A DNA stretch of 64,000 nt from Castellaniella sp049651205 (GTDB lineage: Bacteria; Pseudomonadota; Gammaproteobacteria; Burkholderiales; Burkholderiaceae_B), in contig NZ_JBASBR010000012.1 of the NCBI RefSeq assembly GCF_049651205.1, forward strand, positions 124,001-188,000, read 5' to 3'. A program made the position numbers and the translations under genes. The notes under the pieces were generated by a model. It saw nothing but the letters and a program-made list of their open reading frames with translations. It made no database searches and had not been told where the DNA came from. Of the stretch, positions 31,076-39,911 are shown in pieces; the stretch's first letter is position 1, and every line of letters begins with the position of its first letter.

Positions 31076-33832
31076 ATGATTCAATCCAGCTTTTTGCGGT
31101 TTTTCCTGACGCTATCCGGCATTCTGGCCGGCATCGGCCTCGTTCCGGCGCATGCCGGCCAGGAGGCGCCACAAACCGCTACGGCGGCACAAGAAATCGT
31201 CATGATCAAGGGCGTGACAGAGTACCGGCTGGACAATGGCCTGACGATCTTGCTGGCACCCGATGATTCTGCCGCGCAGACCACGGTCAACATGAGCTAT
31301 CGGGTGGGTTCGCGCAACGAAGGGCCGGGAGAAACCGGCATGGCCCACTTGCTCGAGCATCTGATGTTTCGGGGCAGCCCCGCACATCCCGACGCACTTG
31401 CCGAGTTTGCACGTCGGGGCCTGGCCGCCAATGGTTCCACCACGGTAGACCTAACCAACTACTACGCAACGTTTGCCAGCAACGAAGACACCTTGCGCTG
31501 GTATCTGGCCTGGCAGGCCGATGCCATGCTCAATGCACGAATCAGCCGCGCCGACCTGGATGCGGAGATGCCAGTCGTACGCAACGAGATGGAGCAAGGT
31601 GAAAACAGCCCATTTGGCACCCTGCTGCAACAAACCGATGCGGCCGCCTATGTCTGGCATGCCTATGGTCGCAGCGTCATTGGTGCACGCTCTGATGTTG
31701 AACACGTGGATATCGACCAGCTGCGGCGCTTTTATCATCGCTACTACCAGCCTGATAACGCCGTGCTTATCGTGACAGGAAACTTCAAACCCATCCAGGT
31801 TTTGTCGTGGGTCACGGAAGATTTTGGGGCAATCCCCCGCCCCGAGCGGCAGTTGCCGCCAGAGTACACCGTCGAGCCTGTGCAACAGGGCGCCCGCTCA
31901 GTCACCCTGCGACGCATTGGCGGCAGCCCGCTGGCGATTGTCCAGTACCATTTTCCTGCAGCCAATGCAGAAACCTATACCGCCCTGTCCATGGGCGTGG
32001 ACATGCTGGCCGACAGCCCGGCAGGCCCCCTGTATCAGGCGCTGGTCCAGCCGGGCACAGCCAGCGATGTCTTTGGTTTTGCACGAGCACTGCGCTACCC
32101 CGGCTACGCCGTCTTTGGAGCCCAACTACAACCCGACACGGATCCCCGGGCAGCCTTGCAGACACTCGAGACCACGCTCGAAACCAGCGGCATCCAGCAA
32201 TTGGATCAGGCCGCACTCGATCGCAACCGCACCGCCTGGCTAAACCGCTGGGAGAAAATCTACAATCAATCGGCACTTCTGGCCGACGCGCTATCCAATG
32301 CCGTATCAAGCGGCGACTGGCGGCTATTTTTCACCAGGCCCCTGCAAGTAAAAGCGCTGACGCTCGAAGACATACAGAAGCAGCTGCATCAATGGTTGCT
32401 GCCCAGCAACCGCACCAGTGGCTTGTATCTGCCTACCGACAAGCCCCGTTATGCCCCCCAGGACACCGCAGATAGCCTGCAGCACTGGGCCAGCCAGCTG
32501 AAAACCGGCACGCCCCGACCGGATATCGCGGCCTTTGACACCCGCCCCGAAGCGCTGGACGCAGCCACACAGCGCAGTACCCTGGATCTGCCCAACGGCA
32601 CCGTAAAACTGGCGCTGCTGCCCAAGCCCACACCCGGCCAGCAAGTGCATGCCTATTTGCAGATGCGTTCGGGCACCGTGCGGGAAATGCAGGGATTGGG
32701 CCTGGTTCCCGAGGTCACCGCAGCGATGTTGCGCCGAGGAGCCAAGGATCTTACCCGCCAGCAAATCGATGATCGCCTGACTGCGCTGGACACCAATCTG
32801 CAGTTCAGCCAATCAGGCAACACGCTTACCATTTCCCTGCGCAGCTCAAAAGCCCATTTGTCCGATGCCTTGGCGCTTACTTTCGAACTGCTGCGCACGG
32901 CCAGCTTTCCCGCCGCAGAACTGCAGGAAATTAAAAACAGCGTACTGGGCAACCTGACAGACCAGGCCGCCAGCCCGGCCTGGCTGGTGCGCAATGCCTT
33001 GCAGCGCCACGACCAGCCCTGGTCGCCCGAAGATATCCGCTATACCCCCACCAGCGAAGAGCTGCGCAGCGACGCCCAGGCGCTCACCCGCCAGCGGCTT
33101 GAAGATTTCTATCAGCGGTTTTACGGCGCCGGCAATATGCTGGCATCGTTCGTGGGCGACTTCGACCCGGCAGAAGTGAAGCAATCCCTCCAAGCCGGGC
33201 TTGCGGGTTGGCAGCAAGCACCTGCTTATCAGCGGATTCCCGACCCCTGGTACGCTGTTACCCCAAAGACATACCTGATCCCCGCACCAGGGAAAGCCAA
33301 TGCCAACTACCTGGCCAGTGTGCCCCTGAAGATCCAGGATAATGACGCACAATGGCCAGCGCTCTGGCTGGCCAATTATCTCTTGGGAGGATCTGAGGAC
33401 TCCCGGCTATGGCAGGCAATCCGGGTGAAGGGCGGCCTATCGTACACCGTCGGCAGCAGCCTGCAGGTGTCGGCCTGGGAGCCATCCGGGTCTTGGACCT
33501 TCTTTGCCACCATGGCCGCACAAAACAGCCAGACCCTGCAAAAACAGATGCGTCAGGCCCTCGACGACACGTTGCAATCCGGCTTTACCCAGAAAGAGGT
33601 TGACCAAGGGGTCAAATCACTGCTGAACTACCTGAAGCTAGGCCGGGCCAGCGACCGCTGGCTGGCCGACCACTGGCTTGGATATCTGGACACGGGCCGC
33701 AGTTTTGCGCATCAGCAAAAAGTCATCCAGCAACTGCAGGCGCTGACCGCCGATCAAGTCAATGCGGCCCTGCGATCCTGGCTCAAACCCGATGAACTCA
33801 GCATCGCCGTGGCCACTGACGAGCCCGGTTAA
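31076..33832 (+). CDS. Two-domain M16 zinc metallopeptidase
   Basis: This 918-residue exported protein belongs to the pitrilysin/insulinase family M16. An N-terminal hydrophobic signal (FLRFFLTLSGILAGIGLVPAHA) directs it to the periplasm. The inverted zinc motif HLLEH lies at residues 91-95, with the third ligand in NEMEQGENSP near 168, so the N-terminal M16 domain is catalytic. A second M16 pair (about 480-900) lacks the motif, as usual for the structural half, and ends with a conserved LPGS-like GGLSYTVGSS segment. The start at 31076 begins the signal peptide. Substrates are unknown; E. coli PqqL-type proteins are relatives. It is convergent with dnaJ. Confidence 0.9.
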   Translation: MIQSSFLRFFLTLSGILAGIGLVPAHAGQEAPQTATAAQEIVMIKGVTEYRLDNGLTILLAPDDSAAQTTVNMSYRVGSRNEGPGETGMAHLLEHLMFRGSPAHPDALAEFARRGLAANGSTTVDLTNYYATFASNEDTLRWYLAWQADAMLNARISRADLDAEMPVVRNEMEQGENSPFGTLLQQTDAAAYVWHAYGRSVIGARSDVEHVDIDQLRRFYHRYYQPDNAVLIVTGNFKPIQVLSWVTEDFGAIPRPERQLPPEYTVEPVQQGARSVTLRRIGGSPLAIVQYHFPAANAETYTALSMGVDMLADSPAGPLYQALVQPGTASDVFGFARALRYPGYAVFGAQLQPDTDPRAALQTLETTLETSGIQQLDQAALDRNRTAWLNRWEKIYNQSALLADALSNAVSSGDWRLFFTRPLQVKALTLEDIQKQLHQWLLPSNRTSGLYLPTDKPRYAPQDTADSLQHWASQLKTGTPRPDIAAFDTRPEALDAATQRSTLDLPNGTVKLALLPKPTPGQQVHAYLQMRSGTVREMQGLGLVPEVTAAMLRRGAKDLTRQQIDDRLTALDTNLQFSQSGNTLTISLRSSKAHLSDALALTFELLRTASFPAAELQEIKNSVLGNLTDQAASPAWLVRNALQRHDQPWSPEDIRYTPTSEELRSDAQALTRQRLEDFYQRFYGAGNMLASFVGDFDPAEVKQSLQAGLAGWQQAPAYQRIPDPWYAVTPKTYLIPAPGKANANYLASVPLKIQDNDAQWPALWLANYLLGGSEDSRLWQAIRVKGGLSYTVGSSLQVSAWEPSGSWTFFATMAAQNSQTLQKQMRQALDDTLQSGFTQKEVDQGVKSLLNYLKLGRASDRWLADHWLGYLDTGRSFAHQQKVIQQLQALTADQVNAALRSWLKPDELSIAVATDEPG

Positions 33833-33852
33833 GAGCGCACATTCAGGCCTGA

Positions 33853-34983
33853 TCAGGAGAAGAAATTCTTCACCTTGTCAGTCCAGGATTCGCTTTTTGG
33901 TGAATGACGATCCCCCCCGGTGCTGAGTGAGGCCTCAAACTGGCGCAACAGGGTTTTTTGCTCGTCATTCAGACGCACAGGCGTCTCGACAGCCACATGG
34001 CAATAAAGATCGCCGGGGTAGCTGGAGCGAATCCCCTTGATCCCCTTGCCACGCAAACGGAAGGTCTTGCCCGTTTGGGTGCCCTCGGGGATGGTGATCT
34101 CGCCACGGCCGGCCAGCGTGGGCACTTCCAGCGTCCCACCCAGGGCTGCCTTGGTAAACGGGATTGTCAGCTCACAGTGCAGGTCTTCGCCGTCACGCTC
34201 AAAAATACCGTGTGGCTTGATGCGGATCTCTACGTAGAGATCGCCCGACGGGCCTCCGTTGACACCGGGCTCACCATTGCCTGACGAGCGGATACGCATG
34301 CCATCGTCGATGCCCGCGGGGATCTTGACCTGCAGCGTCTTGTTTTTACGGTTGCGGCCCACGCCATCGCAATCTGCGCAAGGATCCGTGATTTCCTTGC
34401 CGGTGCCATGACAAGTGGGGCAGGTTTGCTGCACACTGAAAAAGCCCTGCTGCATGCGCACGGCACCGTTGCCGCCGCAAGTGTGGCAGGTTTGTGGTGC
34501 AGTGCCCGGTTTGGCACCAGAGCCATGGCACGTATCGCAGGTTTCCCAACTGGGAATACGGATCTCGGTATCGAAGCCGTTGGCGGCTTGCTCGAGACTG
34601 ATCTCAAGGTTGTATTTGAGGTCAGCTCCGCGGTAAACCTGAGGCCCACCCCCTGCCCGGCGTCCGCCTGCGCCACCAAAGATTTCGCCAAAGATGTCAC
34701 CAAAGGCGTCGGCAAAGCCACCGGCGCCCCCCATGCCGGCGCCACCGGCTGCATTGGGATCTACACCCGCATGACCAAAGCGGTCGTAAGCAGCCCGTTT
34801 TTCCGGATCAGACAGCATCTCGTAGGCCTCTTTGGCCTCTTTGAACTTATCTTCCGCCTCTTTGCTGTCCGGGTTGCGGTCGGGGTGATATTTCATCGCC
34901 AGCTTGCGATAAGCCTTGCGGATATCATCGTCCGACGCGTTCTTGGCGACCCCCAGGACTTCGTAGAAATCTCGTTTTGCCAT
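33853..34983 (-). CDS. dnaJ: Chaperone protein DnaJ
   Basis: DnaJ delivers unfolded proteins to DnaK and stimulates its ATPase. The 376-residue chain has the J domain with HPD (in KYHPDRNPDS, near residue 33). A Gly-rich linker (about 76-125) follows, then four CxxCxGxG zinc repeats (CDTCHGSG, CHTCGGNG, CPTCHGTG, CADCDGVG, about 145-205) and the two C-terminal substrate-binding folds. It follows dnaK with a 148-nt gap containing a stable hairpin; the order grpE-dnaK-dnaJ suggests one heat-shock transcription unit. Confidence 0.97.
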   Translation of the reverse strand: MAKRDFYEVLGVAKNASDDDIRKAYRKLAMKYHPDRNPDSKEAEDKFKEAKEAYEMLSDPEKRAAYDRFGHAGVDPNAAGGAGMGGAGGFADAFGDIFGEIFGGAGGRRAGGGPQVYRGADLKYNLEISLEQAANGFDTEIRIPSWETCDTCHGSGAKPGTAPQTCHTCGGNGAVRMQQGFFSVQQTCPTCHGTGKEITDPCADCDGVGRNRKNKTLQVKIPAGIDDGMRIRSSGNGEPGVNGGPSGDLYVEIRIKPHGIFERDGEDLHCELTIPFTKAALGGTLEVPTLAGRGEITIPEGTQTGKTFRLRGKGIKGIRSSYPGDLYCHVAVETPVRLNDEQKTLLRQFEASLSTGGDRHSPKSESWTDKVKNFFS

Positions 34984-35027
34984 TGGTTTTAATCGTTATC
35001 CGTGTGCACTGCTGATAAAAGGCTACA

Positions 35028-35060
35028 TGCCCGGGCCGGCAACAGGGCCGGAACCGGGCA
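35028..35060. other. GC-rich nested hairpin between dnaK and dnaJ
   Basis: TGCCCGG (35028-35034) pairs with CCGGGCA (35054-35060), enclosing CCGGC/GCCGG (35036-35040 with 35047-35051). There is no T run on either side beyond a short TTTT, so it is more likely an attenuator or processing/stability element that lowers dnaJ relative to dnaK than a full terminator. Confidence 0.4.
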
Positions 35061-35131
35061 GGCAGCAGACGGATCTCCCCGGCACACAGGCTGCCCGTCG
35101 CCAGGCAGCCGCGCGTACTGGATCAGAGAGA

Positions 35132-37054
35132 TCAGTCGGGTTTCACTTCTTTGAAGTCGGCATCCACGACATTGTCGTCTGCCGGCTTGGCACCATCGGC
35201 CGCAGCGGCGCCTTCGGCAGCTGCCTTGGCCTGCATGTCGGCGTACATTTTCTCGCCCAGCTTCTGCGAGGCCGTGGCCAGCGCTTCAGATTTGGCATCA
35301 ATGGCCGATTTATCATCGCCCTTGGCCGCTTCTTCAAGATCCTTGATCGCCGCTTCGATGGCTTCTTTCTCGGAGGCCTCGAGCTTGTCGCCGTACTCGG
35401 TTAGCGACTTGCGCGTGGCGTGCACCAGGCCATCCGCCTGATTACGTGCCTGGGCAAGCTCGGCAACACGGTGATCTTCCTCGGCGTTGGCCTCGGCATC
35501 CTTGACCATGCGCTCAATTTCGTCCTCGGTGAGGCCCGAGCTGGCCTTGATCGTGATCTTGTTTTCTTTGCCTGTGCCCTTGTCTTTGGCAGACACATGC
35601 AAGATACCGTTGGCATCGATATCAAACGTGACTTCGATCTGTGGCAGGCCACGCTGTGCAGGCGGGATACCCTCGAGATTGAACTCGCCCAGCGCCTTGT
35701 TGCCGGCAGCCACTTCGCGCTCGCCCTGGAACACCTTGATGGTGACGGCAGGCTGGTTATCATCCGCCGTAGAGAACACCTGCGAGAACCGTGTGGGAAT
35801 CGTGGTGTTTTTCTTGATCATCTTGGTCATGACACCACCCAGTGTCTCGATACCCAGAGACAGCGGCGTGACGTCGAGCAGCAGCACATCCTTGCGATCG
35901 CCGGAGAGCACAGAGCCCTGGATGGCAGCACCCGCAGCTACGGCTTCGTCAGGGTTGACGTCCTTGCGGGGATCGCGGCCGAAGAACTCTTTGACCTTCT
36001 CTTGTACCTTGGGCATGCGGGTCATGCCGCCCACCAGGATCACGTCGTCGATCTCGGACACCTTGACACCGGCATCCTTGATGGCCGTACGGCAGGGCTC
36101 GATCGTGCGCTCGATCAGATCCTCGACCAGGGCTTCCAGCTTGGAGCGCGTGATCTTCAGGCTCAGGTGCTTGGGGCCCGAGGCGTCGGCCGTGATGTAC
36201 GGCAAGTTGATTTCGGTTTGCTGCGTGGAAGAGAGCTCGATCTTGGCTTTCTCGGCAGCTTCTTTCAGGCGCTGCATCGCCAGCACGTCCTTGGATAGAT
36301 CGGTGCCGGATTCTTTCTTGAACTCGTCGATGATGTAGTTGATGATGCGCATGTCGAAGTCTTCACCACCCAGGAACGTATCCCCGTTGGTAGACAGGAC
36401 CTCGAATTGCTTCTCACCGTCCACATCGGCAATCTCGATGATGGAGACGTCGAACGTGCCGCCGCCCAAGTCGTAGACCACAATCTTGCGGTCGCCGCGC
36501 TCGGCTTTGTCCAGGCCAAAAGCCAGTGCAGCTGCGGTGGGTTCGTTGATGATGCGCTTGACCTCCAGCCCGGCAATCTTGCCCGCGTCCTTGGTGGCCT
36601 GCCGCTGGCTGTCATTGAAGTATGCCGGTACCGTGATCACGGCTTCGGTGACTTCCTCACCGAGATAGTCTTCGGCTGTCTTCTTCATTTTGCGCAGGAT
36701 GTCGGCAGATACCTGCGGGGGAGCCAGCTTTTTGTCCTGGGCTTCTACCCATGCGTCGCCGTTGTCGGCCTTCATGATTTTGTACGGCATCAGGTCGATG
36801 TCTTTTTGCACCGCCTTTTCGTCAAACTTGCGCCCGATCAGGCGTTTGACGGCAAACACCGTATTTTTTGGATTGGTAACTGCCTGGCGCTTGGCCGGTG
36901 CACCCACCAATACTTCACCATCCTGCATGTAAGCAACAATAGATGGCGTGGTGCGAGTGCCTTCGGAGTTTTCAATGATCTGAACCTTGGAGCCGTCCAG
37001 CACAGCCACACAGCTGTTGGTCGTACCCAAGTCGATCCCGATGATCTTGCTCAT
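35132..37054 (-). CDS. dnaK: Chaperone protein DnaK (Hsp70)
   Basis: DnaK is the major ATP-dependent Hsp70, working with DnaJ and GrpE in folding and heat-shock control. The 640-residue chain starts MSKIIGIDLGTTNSCVA, with AYFNDSQRQATKDAG, YDLGGGTFDVSIIEI, and VGGMTRMPKVQ in the ATPase domain. The interdomain linker DVLLLDVTPLSL lies near residue 390, and the helical lid ends in an Ala/Gly/Asp-rich tail with VDADFKEV. Length and motifs are normal. It lies 77 nt after grpE, in the same orientation. Confidence 0.98.
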   Translation of the reverse strand: MSKIIGIDLGTTNSCVAVLDGSKVQIIENSEGTRTTPSIVAYMQDGEVLVGAPAKRQAVTNPKNTVFAVKRLIGRKFDEKAVQKDIDLMPYKIMKADNGDAWVEAQDKKLAPPQVSADILRKMKKTAEDYLGEEVTEAVITVPAYFNDSQRQATKDAGKIAGLEVKRIINEPTAAALAFGLDKAERGDRKIVVYDLGGGTFDVSIIEIADVDGEKQFEVLSTNGDTFLGGEDFDMRIINYIIDEFKKESGTDLSKDVLAMQRLKEAAEKAKIELSSTQQTEINLPYITADASGPKHLSLKITRSKLEALVEDLIERTIEPCRTAIKDAGVKVSEIDDVILVGGMTRMPKVQEKVKEFFGRDPRKDVNPDEAVAAGAAIQGSVLSGDRKDVLLLDVTPLSLGIETLGGVMTKMIKKNTTIPTRFSQVFSTADDNQPAVTIKVFQGEREVAAGNKALGEFNLEGIPPAQRGLPQIEVTFDIDANGILHVSAKDKGTGKENKITIKASSGLTEDEIERMVKDAEANAEEDHRVAELAQARNQADGLVHATRKSLTEYGDKLEASEKEAIEAAIKDLEEAAKGDDKSAIDAKSEALATASQKLGEKMYADMQAKAAAEGAAAADGAKPADDNVVDADFKEVKPD

Positions 37055-37131
37055 GTTTGATCCTGTCGATAGTTAGATAGGTGGGCGGCTTGGCCGCCGA
37101 TGCTTTTGATGTGGGGCCGATTGCCTGAAAT

Positions 37132-37695
37132 TCAAGACTGCCCTGCAGAGACCATGACCAGTGCCGGACGCAGCACACGGTCGGCAATCAGATAGCCCTT
37201 TTGCAGGCATTGCGCCACGGTGCCTTGCGGCTGATCAGACGGTACCGTCGAGATGGCCTGATGGCGATGAGGATCAAAGGCTTCGCCCGGCTGCGGAGCA
37301 ACTTCATGCATCTGGTTGCGCTCGAAGGCGGTGTTGAGTTGCCGCAAAGTGGCCTCTACGCCCTGTTGCCAGTCGGCAGCGGTTTGATCTGGTTGCGCCA
37401 GTGCTGCTTCGAGGCTGTCACGAACAGGAATCAGGCTTTCGGCAAAGGATTCGGTGCCAAACTTGCGTGCCTTGGCGACGTCCTCCTGAGCCCGGCGACG
37501 CACGTTTTCGACTTCGGCATGCGCGCGCAGCAGTTGGTCGTGATACTCCGCCAGCTTGGCCTGAGCCTCAGCCAGGAGTGTGGGGAGGTCTTCTTCTGGC
37601 TGCCCGGGGGGCGCCGATTCGGGGGTCTCCGGGGTTTCAGCCGGATCTTGGGCTTGTGCAGCCTGAGGATCCAGGTCTTCCTGGGGTGCCGACAT
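37132..37695 (-). CDS. grpE: Nucleotide exchange factor GrpE
   Basis: GrpE releases ADP from DnaK. The 187-residue chain has an acidic Pro-rich N-terminal region (about 1-35), the long coiled coil (35-100) with LLRAHAEVENVRRRAQED, and the C-terminal beta domain with EVAPQPGEAFDPHRHQAIS and KGYLIADRVLRPALV, a signature of the family. GGAG lies 8 nt before the ATG. It is the first gene of the grpE-dnaK-dnaJ unit, preceded by a good heat-shock promoter match. Confidence 0.97.
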   Translation of the reverse strand: MSAPQEDLDPQAAQAQDPAETPETPESAPPGQPEEDLPTLLAEAQAKLAEYHDQLLRAHAEVENVRRRAQEDVAKARKFGTESFAESLIPVRDSLEAALAQPDQTAADWQQGVEATLRQLNTAFERNQMHEVAPQPGEAFDPHRHQAISTVPSDQPQGTVAQCLQKGYLIADRVLRPALVMVSAGQS

Positions 37696-37734
37696 GGTGA
37701 GTTCTCCAACAGAAAAATACGGATGGGTATATAT

Positions 37735-37760
37735 ATAAGGGGAAAGTGCGGGATTTCAAG
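37735..37760 (-). promoter_or_regulatory. Sigma-32 (RpoH) type promoter of grpE
   Basis: On the minus strand CTTGAAA (complement of 37754-37760) is followed after 11 nt by CCCCTTAT (complement of 37735-37742), close to the heat-shock consensus CTTGAAA-N11-15-CCCCATNT. It lies 40 nt before the grpE ATG. This is a sequence match to an established consensus; no CIRCE element was found here. Confidence 0.75.
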
Positions 37761-37860
37761 AGTGCAGATATGCACGATGGAAGACGCACGCCAGGCGGCT
37801 CAATCTCCTGCCCGATGCCTACGAACCTGTTGCTGGCGCCGCAGCCCGCCAGGCAAGGGA

Positions 37861-38874
37861 TCAGGACGAGGCCTGGCCCAGGGCGCTGGAGAGCATGCGG
37901 GCCGTGATGTCGACGATGGGGATGACTCTTTCGTAGGCCATACGGGTGGGCCCTATGACACCCAGCGTGCCGATCACCTGGCCGTCCACGCCATATGGCG
38001 CGGTAATCACCGAGACGTCTTCAAGTGGCATCAGGCGGGAGTCTCCACCGATATAGATTTGCACCCCCTGCGCCTGGCTGGAGACATCCAGCAAATGCAG
38101 GAGATCGGTTTTTTGCTCGAACAGCGCAAACAGGCGCCGCAAACGATCCATATCGGCGGTCATCTCTGAGATCTCGAGCAGCTTGCCCTCGCCCGAGATG
38201 ACCACGGATTCATCCGCACTATCCGTGGTACTGATGCCGGCATCCACTGCCTGCTGCATCAGCCGCGAGATATCCGTACGCAGCGAGGCAAGCTCGGCGG
38301 CCAACGAAATACGAACCTCATGGAACGACCGGCCGGAGAAATGGTGGTTAAAGAAGTTGGAAGCTTCGAGGAGCTCGATTTCGGTGTACTCGCGCGGCAC
38401 AAACAAAATGCGATTTTGCACATCGCCATCTGGTGTGACGATGATGAGTAAGACGCGCTTATCGGAGAGCCGGATGAACTCGATGTGGCGAAACACCTGA
38501 GTGCGTTTGGGGGTTAGCACCACGCCCGCGAACTGCGACAAATTGGATAGCAGCGTAGCAGCCGCCGTGACCGCTCGGCCAGGTTGCGCTGCCGGCAGGT
38601 ATTCAGCGATGGGCAGATCGGGCGAGAACTCGTAGGGCCGTACCGTGAGCAGAGAATCCACAAACATCCGGTAGCCCCGCGGGGTAGGCACCCGGCCGGC
38701 TGAGGTATGTGGGCTGTGGATCAGGCCCAGGTCTTCGAGGTCGGACATCACATTGCGGATGGTTGCCGGAGAAAGATCAAACACTTTCGACAAGGTACGA
38801 GAACCCACGGGCTGGCCGTCCGCGATGTAGCGTTCTACCAGTGCCTTAAGCAACGATTTAGCTCGATCATCCAT
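37861..38874 (-). CDS. hrcA: Heat-inducible transcription repressor HrcA
   Basis: HrcA binds CIRCE operators and represses groE-type heat-shock genes, with its activity tuned by GroEL. The 337-residue chain begins MDDRAKSLLKALVERYIADGQPVGSRTL, which is the N-terminal winged helix, with LSPATIRNVMSDLEDLGLI as recognition helix and HTSAGRVPTPRGYR after it; the C-terminal GAF-like part ends VIGTLGVIGPTRMAYERVIP. I start at 38874 because upstream codons belong to the divergent nadK region. No CIRCE repeat (TTAGCACTC-N9-GAGTGCTAA) was seen at its own promoter or at grpE, so its targets probably lie outside the window. Confidence 0.95.
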   Translation of the reverse strand: MDDRAKSLLKALVERYIADGQPVGSRTLSKVFDLSPATIRNVMSDLEDLGLIHSPHTSAGRVPTPRGYRMFVDSLLTVRPYEFSPDLPIAEYLPAAQPGRAVTAAATLLSNLSQFAGVVLTPKRTQVFRHIEFIRLSDKRVLLIIVTPDGDVQNRILFVPREYTEIELLEASNFFNHHFSGRSFHEVRISLAAELASLRTDISRLMQQAVDAGISTTDSADESVVISGEGKLLEISEMTADMDRLRRLFALFEQKTDLLHLLDVSSQAQGVQIYIGGDSRLMPLEDVSVITAPYGVDGQVIGTLGVIGPTRMAYERVIPIVDITARMLSSALGQASS

Positions 38875-38994
38875 ATTGTGTGTTTCTCGGTGTCCGGGAT
38901 ATGCCTGACACACCGCCTTGCGGCGCATGCGCCTGCATCCCCCTATAATCGGATACCGACTATTATCCCTTAAACGCGCGAGGTACCGGGTTTC

Positions 38995-39906
38995 ATGCAC
39001 TTCAATACCGTGGCCCTGATCGGCCGCTATCAAGATAGCGGCCTGGACACCCCCCTGAGACGGCTGGGTGCCGTGCTGCAGGCACTGGGCTGCAAAGTGC
39101 TCATCGAAGCCGAAACCGGCCGCAATACCGGCGTTACCGATTTCCCGCTGGCCGACTACACAGCCATAGGCCAGCAGGCTGATCTGGCCATCATCATGGG
39201 CGGCGACGGCACCATGCTGGCAGCCGCCCGGCGTCTGGCCACCACAAACGTCGCCATGATTGGCATCAACCACGGGCGTCTAGGGTTCATCACCGATATC
39301 CCGCTGGACAGCGCTGATGAAGCCATCACCGGCATCCTCAACGGCGCCTACGTCGAAGACGAGCGCGTACTCCTCGAAGGCCGTGTGCTGCGCGGCAACC
39401 AGGAAATGGCCTCCGGACTCGCGCTCAACGACGTCATCATCAACCGTGCAGGCCGCGGCGGCATGATCGAGCTCAAGGTAGAGTGCAATGGGGTGTTTAT
39501 GCATAGCCAGCGGGCCGACGGCCTGATCATCGCCACACCCACAGGCTCCACGGCATACGCCCTGTCCGCTGGCGGGCCGATCTTGCATCCTCAGGTCAAT
39601 GCCCTGGTGCTGGTGCCGGTGGCACCGCAAACCTTGTCCAACCGCCCCATCACCCTGCCCGAAGATTCCCACCTCAATATCACCATCCGGGCCCTGGGCC
39701 GGGTAGAGTCCGGCGCCAGCGTGCACTTCGACATGCAAGCATTGTCCAACTGCCAGGAAGGCGATCAGATTGTTGTCCGGCGCAGCCCGCACCGGGTACG
39801 GTTTCTGCACCCGCAAGGCTATAGCTATTTTTCGACACTGCGCAGCAAGCTGAACTGGAACCGCATGCTGCACCCCTGGGACGACCCGGACGAAACCAGC
39901 CGCTAA
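38995..39906 (+). CDS. nadK: NAD kinase
   Basis: NadK phosphorylates NAD+ to NADP+. The 303-residue chain has the GGDGTML motif (near residue 68), the ALNDVIINR motif, the PTGSTAYALSAGGPI catalytic loop and the C-terminal LSNRPITLP segment. The start at 38995 gives the usual length. TATAAT at 38944-38949 in the divergent gap is a plausible -10. recN follows after 5 nt, so the two are very likely co-transcribed, as in other betaproteobacteria. Confidence 0.96.
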   Translation: MHFNTVALIGRYQDSGLDTPLRRLGAVLQALGCKVLIEAETGRNTGVTDFPLADYTAIGQQADLAIIMGGDGTMLAAARRLATTNVAMIGINHGRLGFITDIPLDSADEAITGILNGAYVEDERVLLEGRVLRGNQEMASGLALNDVIINRAGRGGMIELKVECNGVFMHSQRADGLIIATPTGSTAYALSAGGPILHPQVNALVLVPVAPQTLSNRPITLPEDSHLNITIRALGRVESGASVHFDMQALSNCQEGDQIVVRRSPHRVRFLHPQGYSYFSTLRSKLNWNRMLHPWDDPDETSR

Positions 39907-39911
39907 CCACC

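Noticed and set aside
37696..38994. CIRCE operator near grpE or hrcA
   Set aside because: No TTAGCACTC-N9-GAGTGCTAA-like repeat is present; grpE instead has a sigma-32 type promoter.
38875..39273. Longer N-terminus of HrcA
   Set aside because: The extension is antisense to nadK and not HrcA-like; MDDRAKS at 38874 is the family start.
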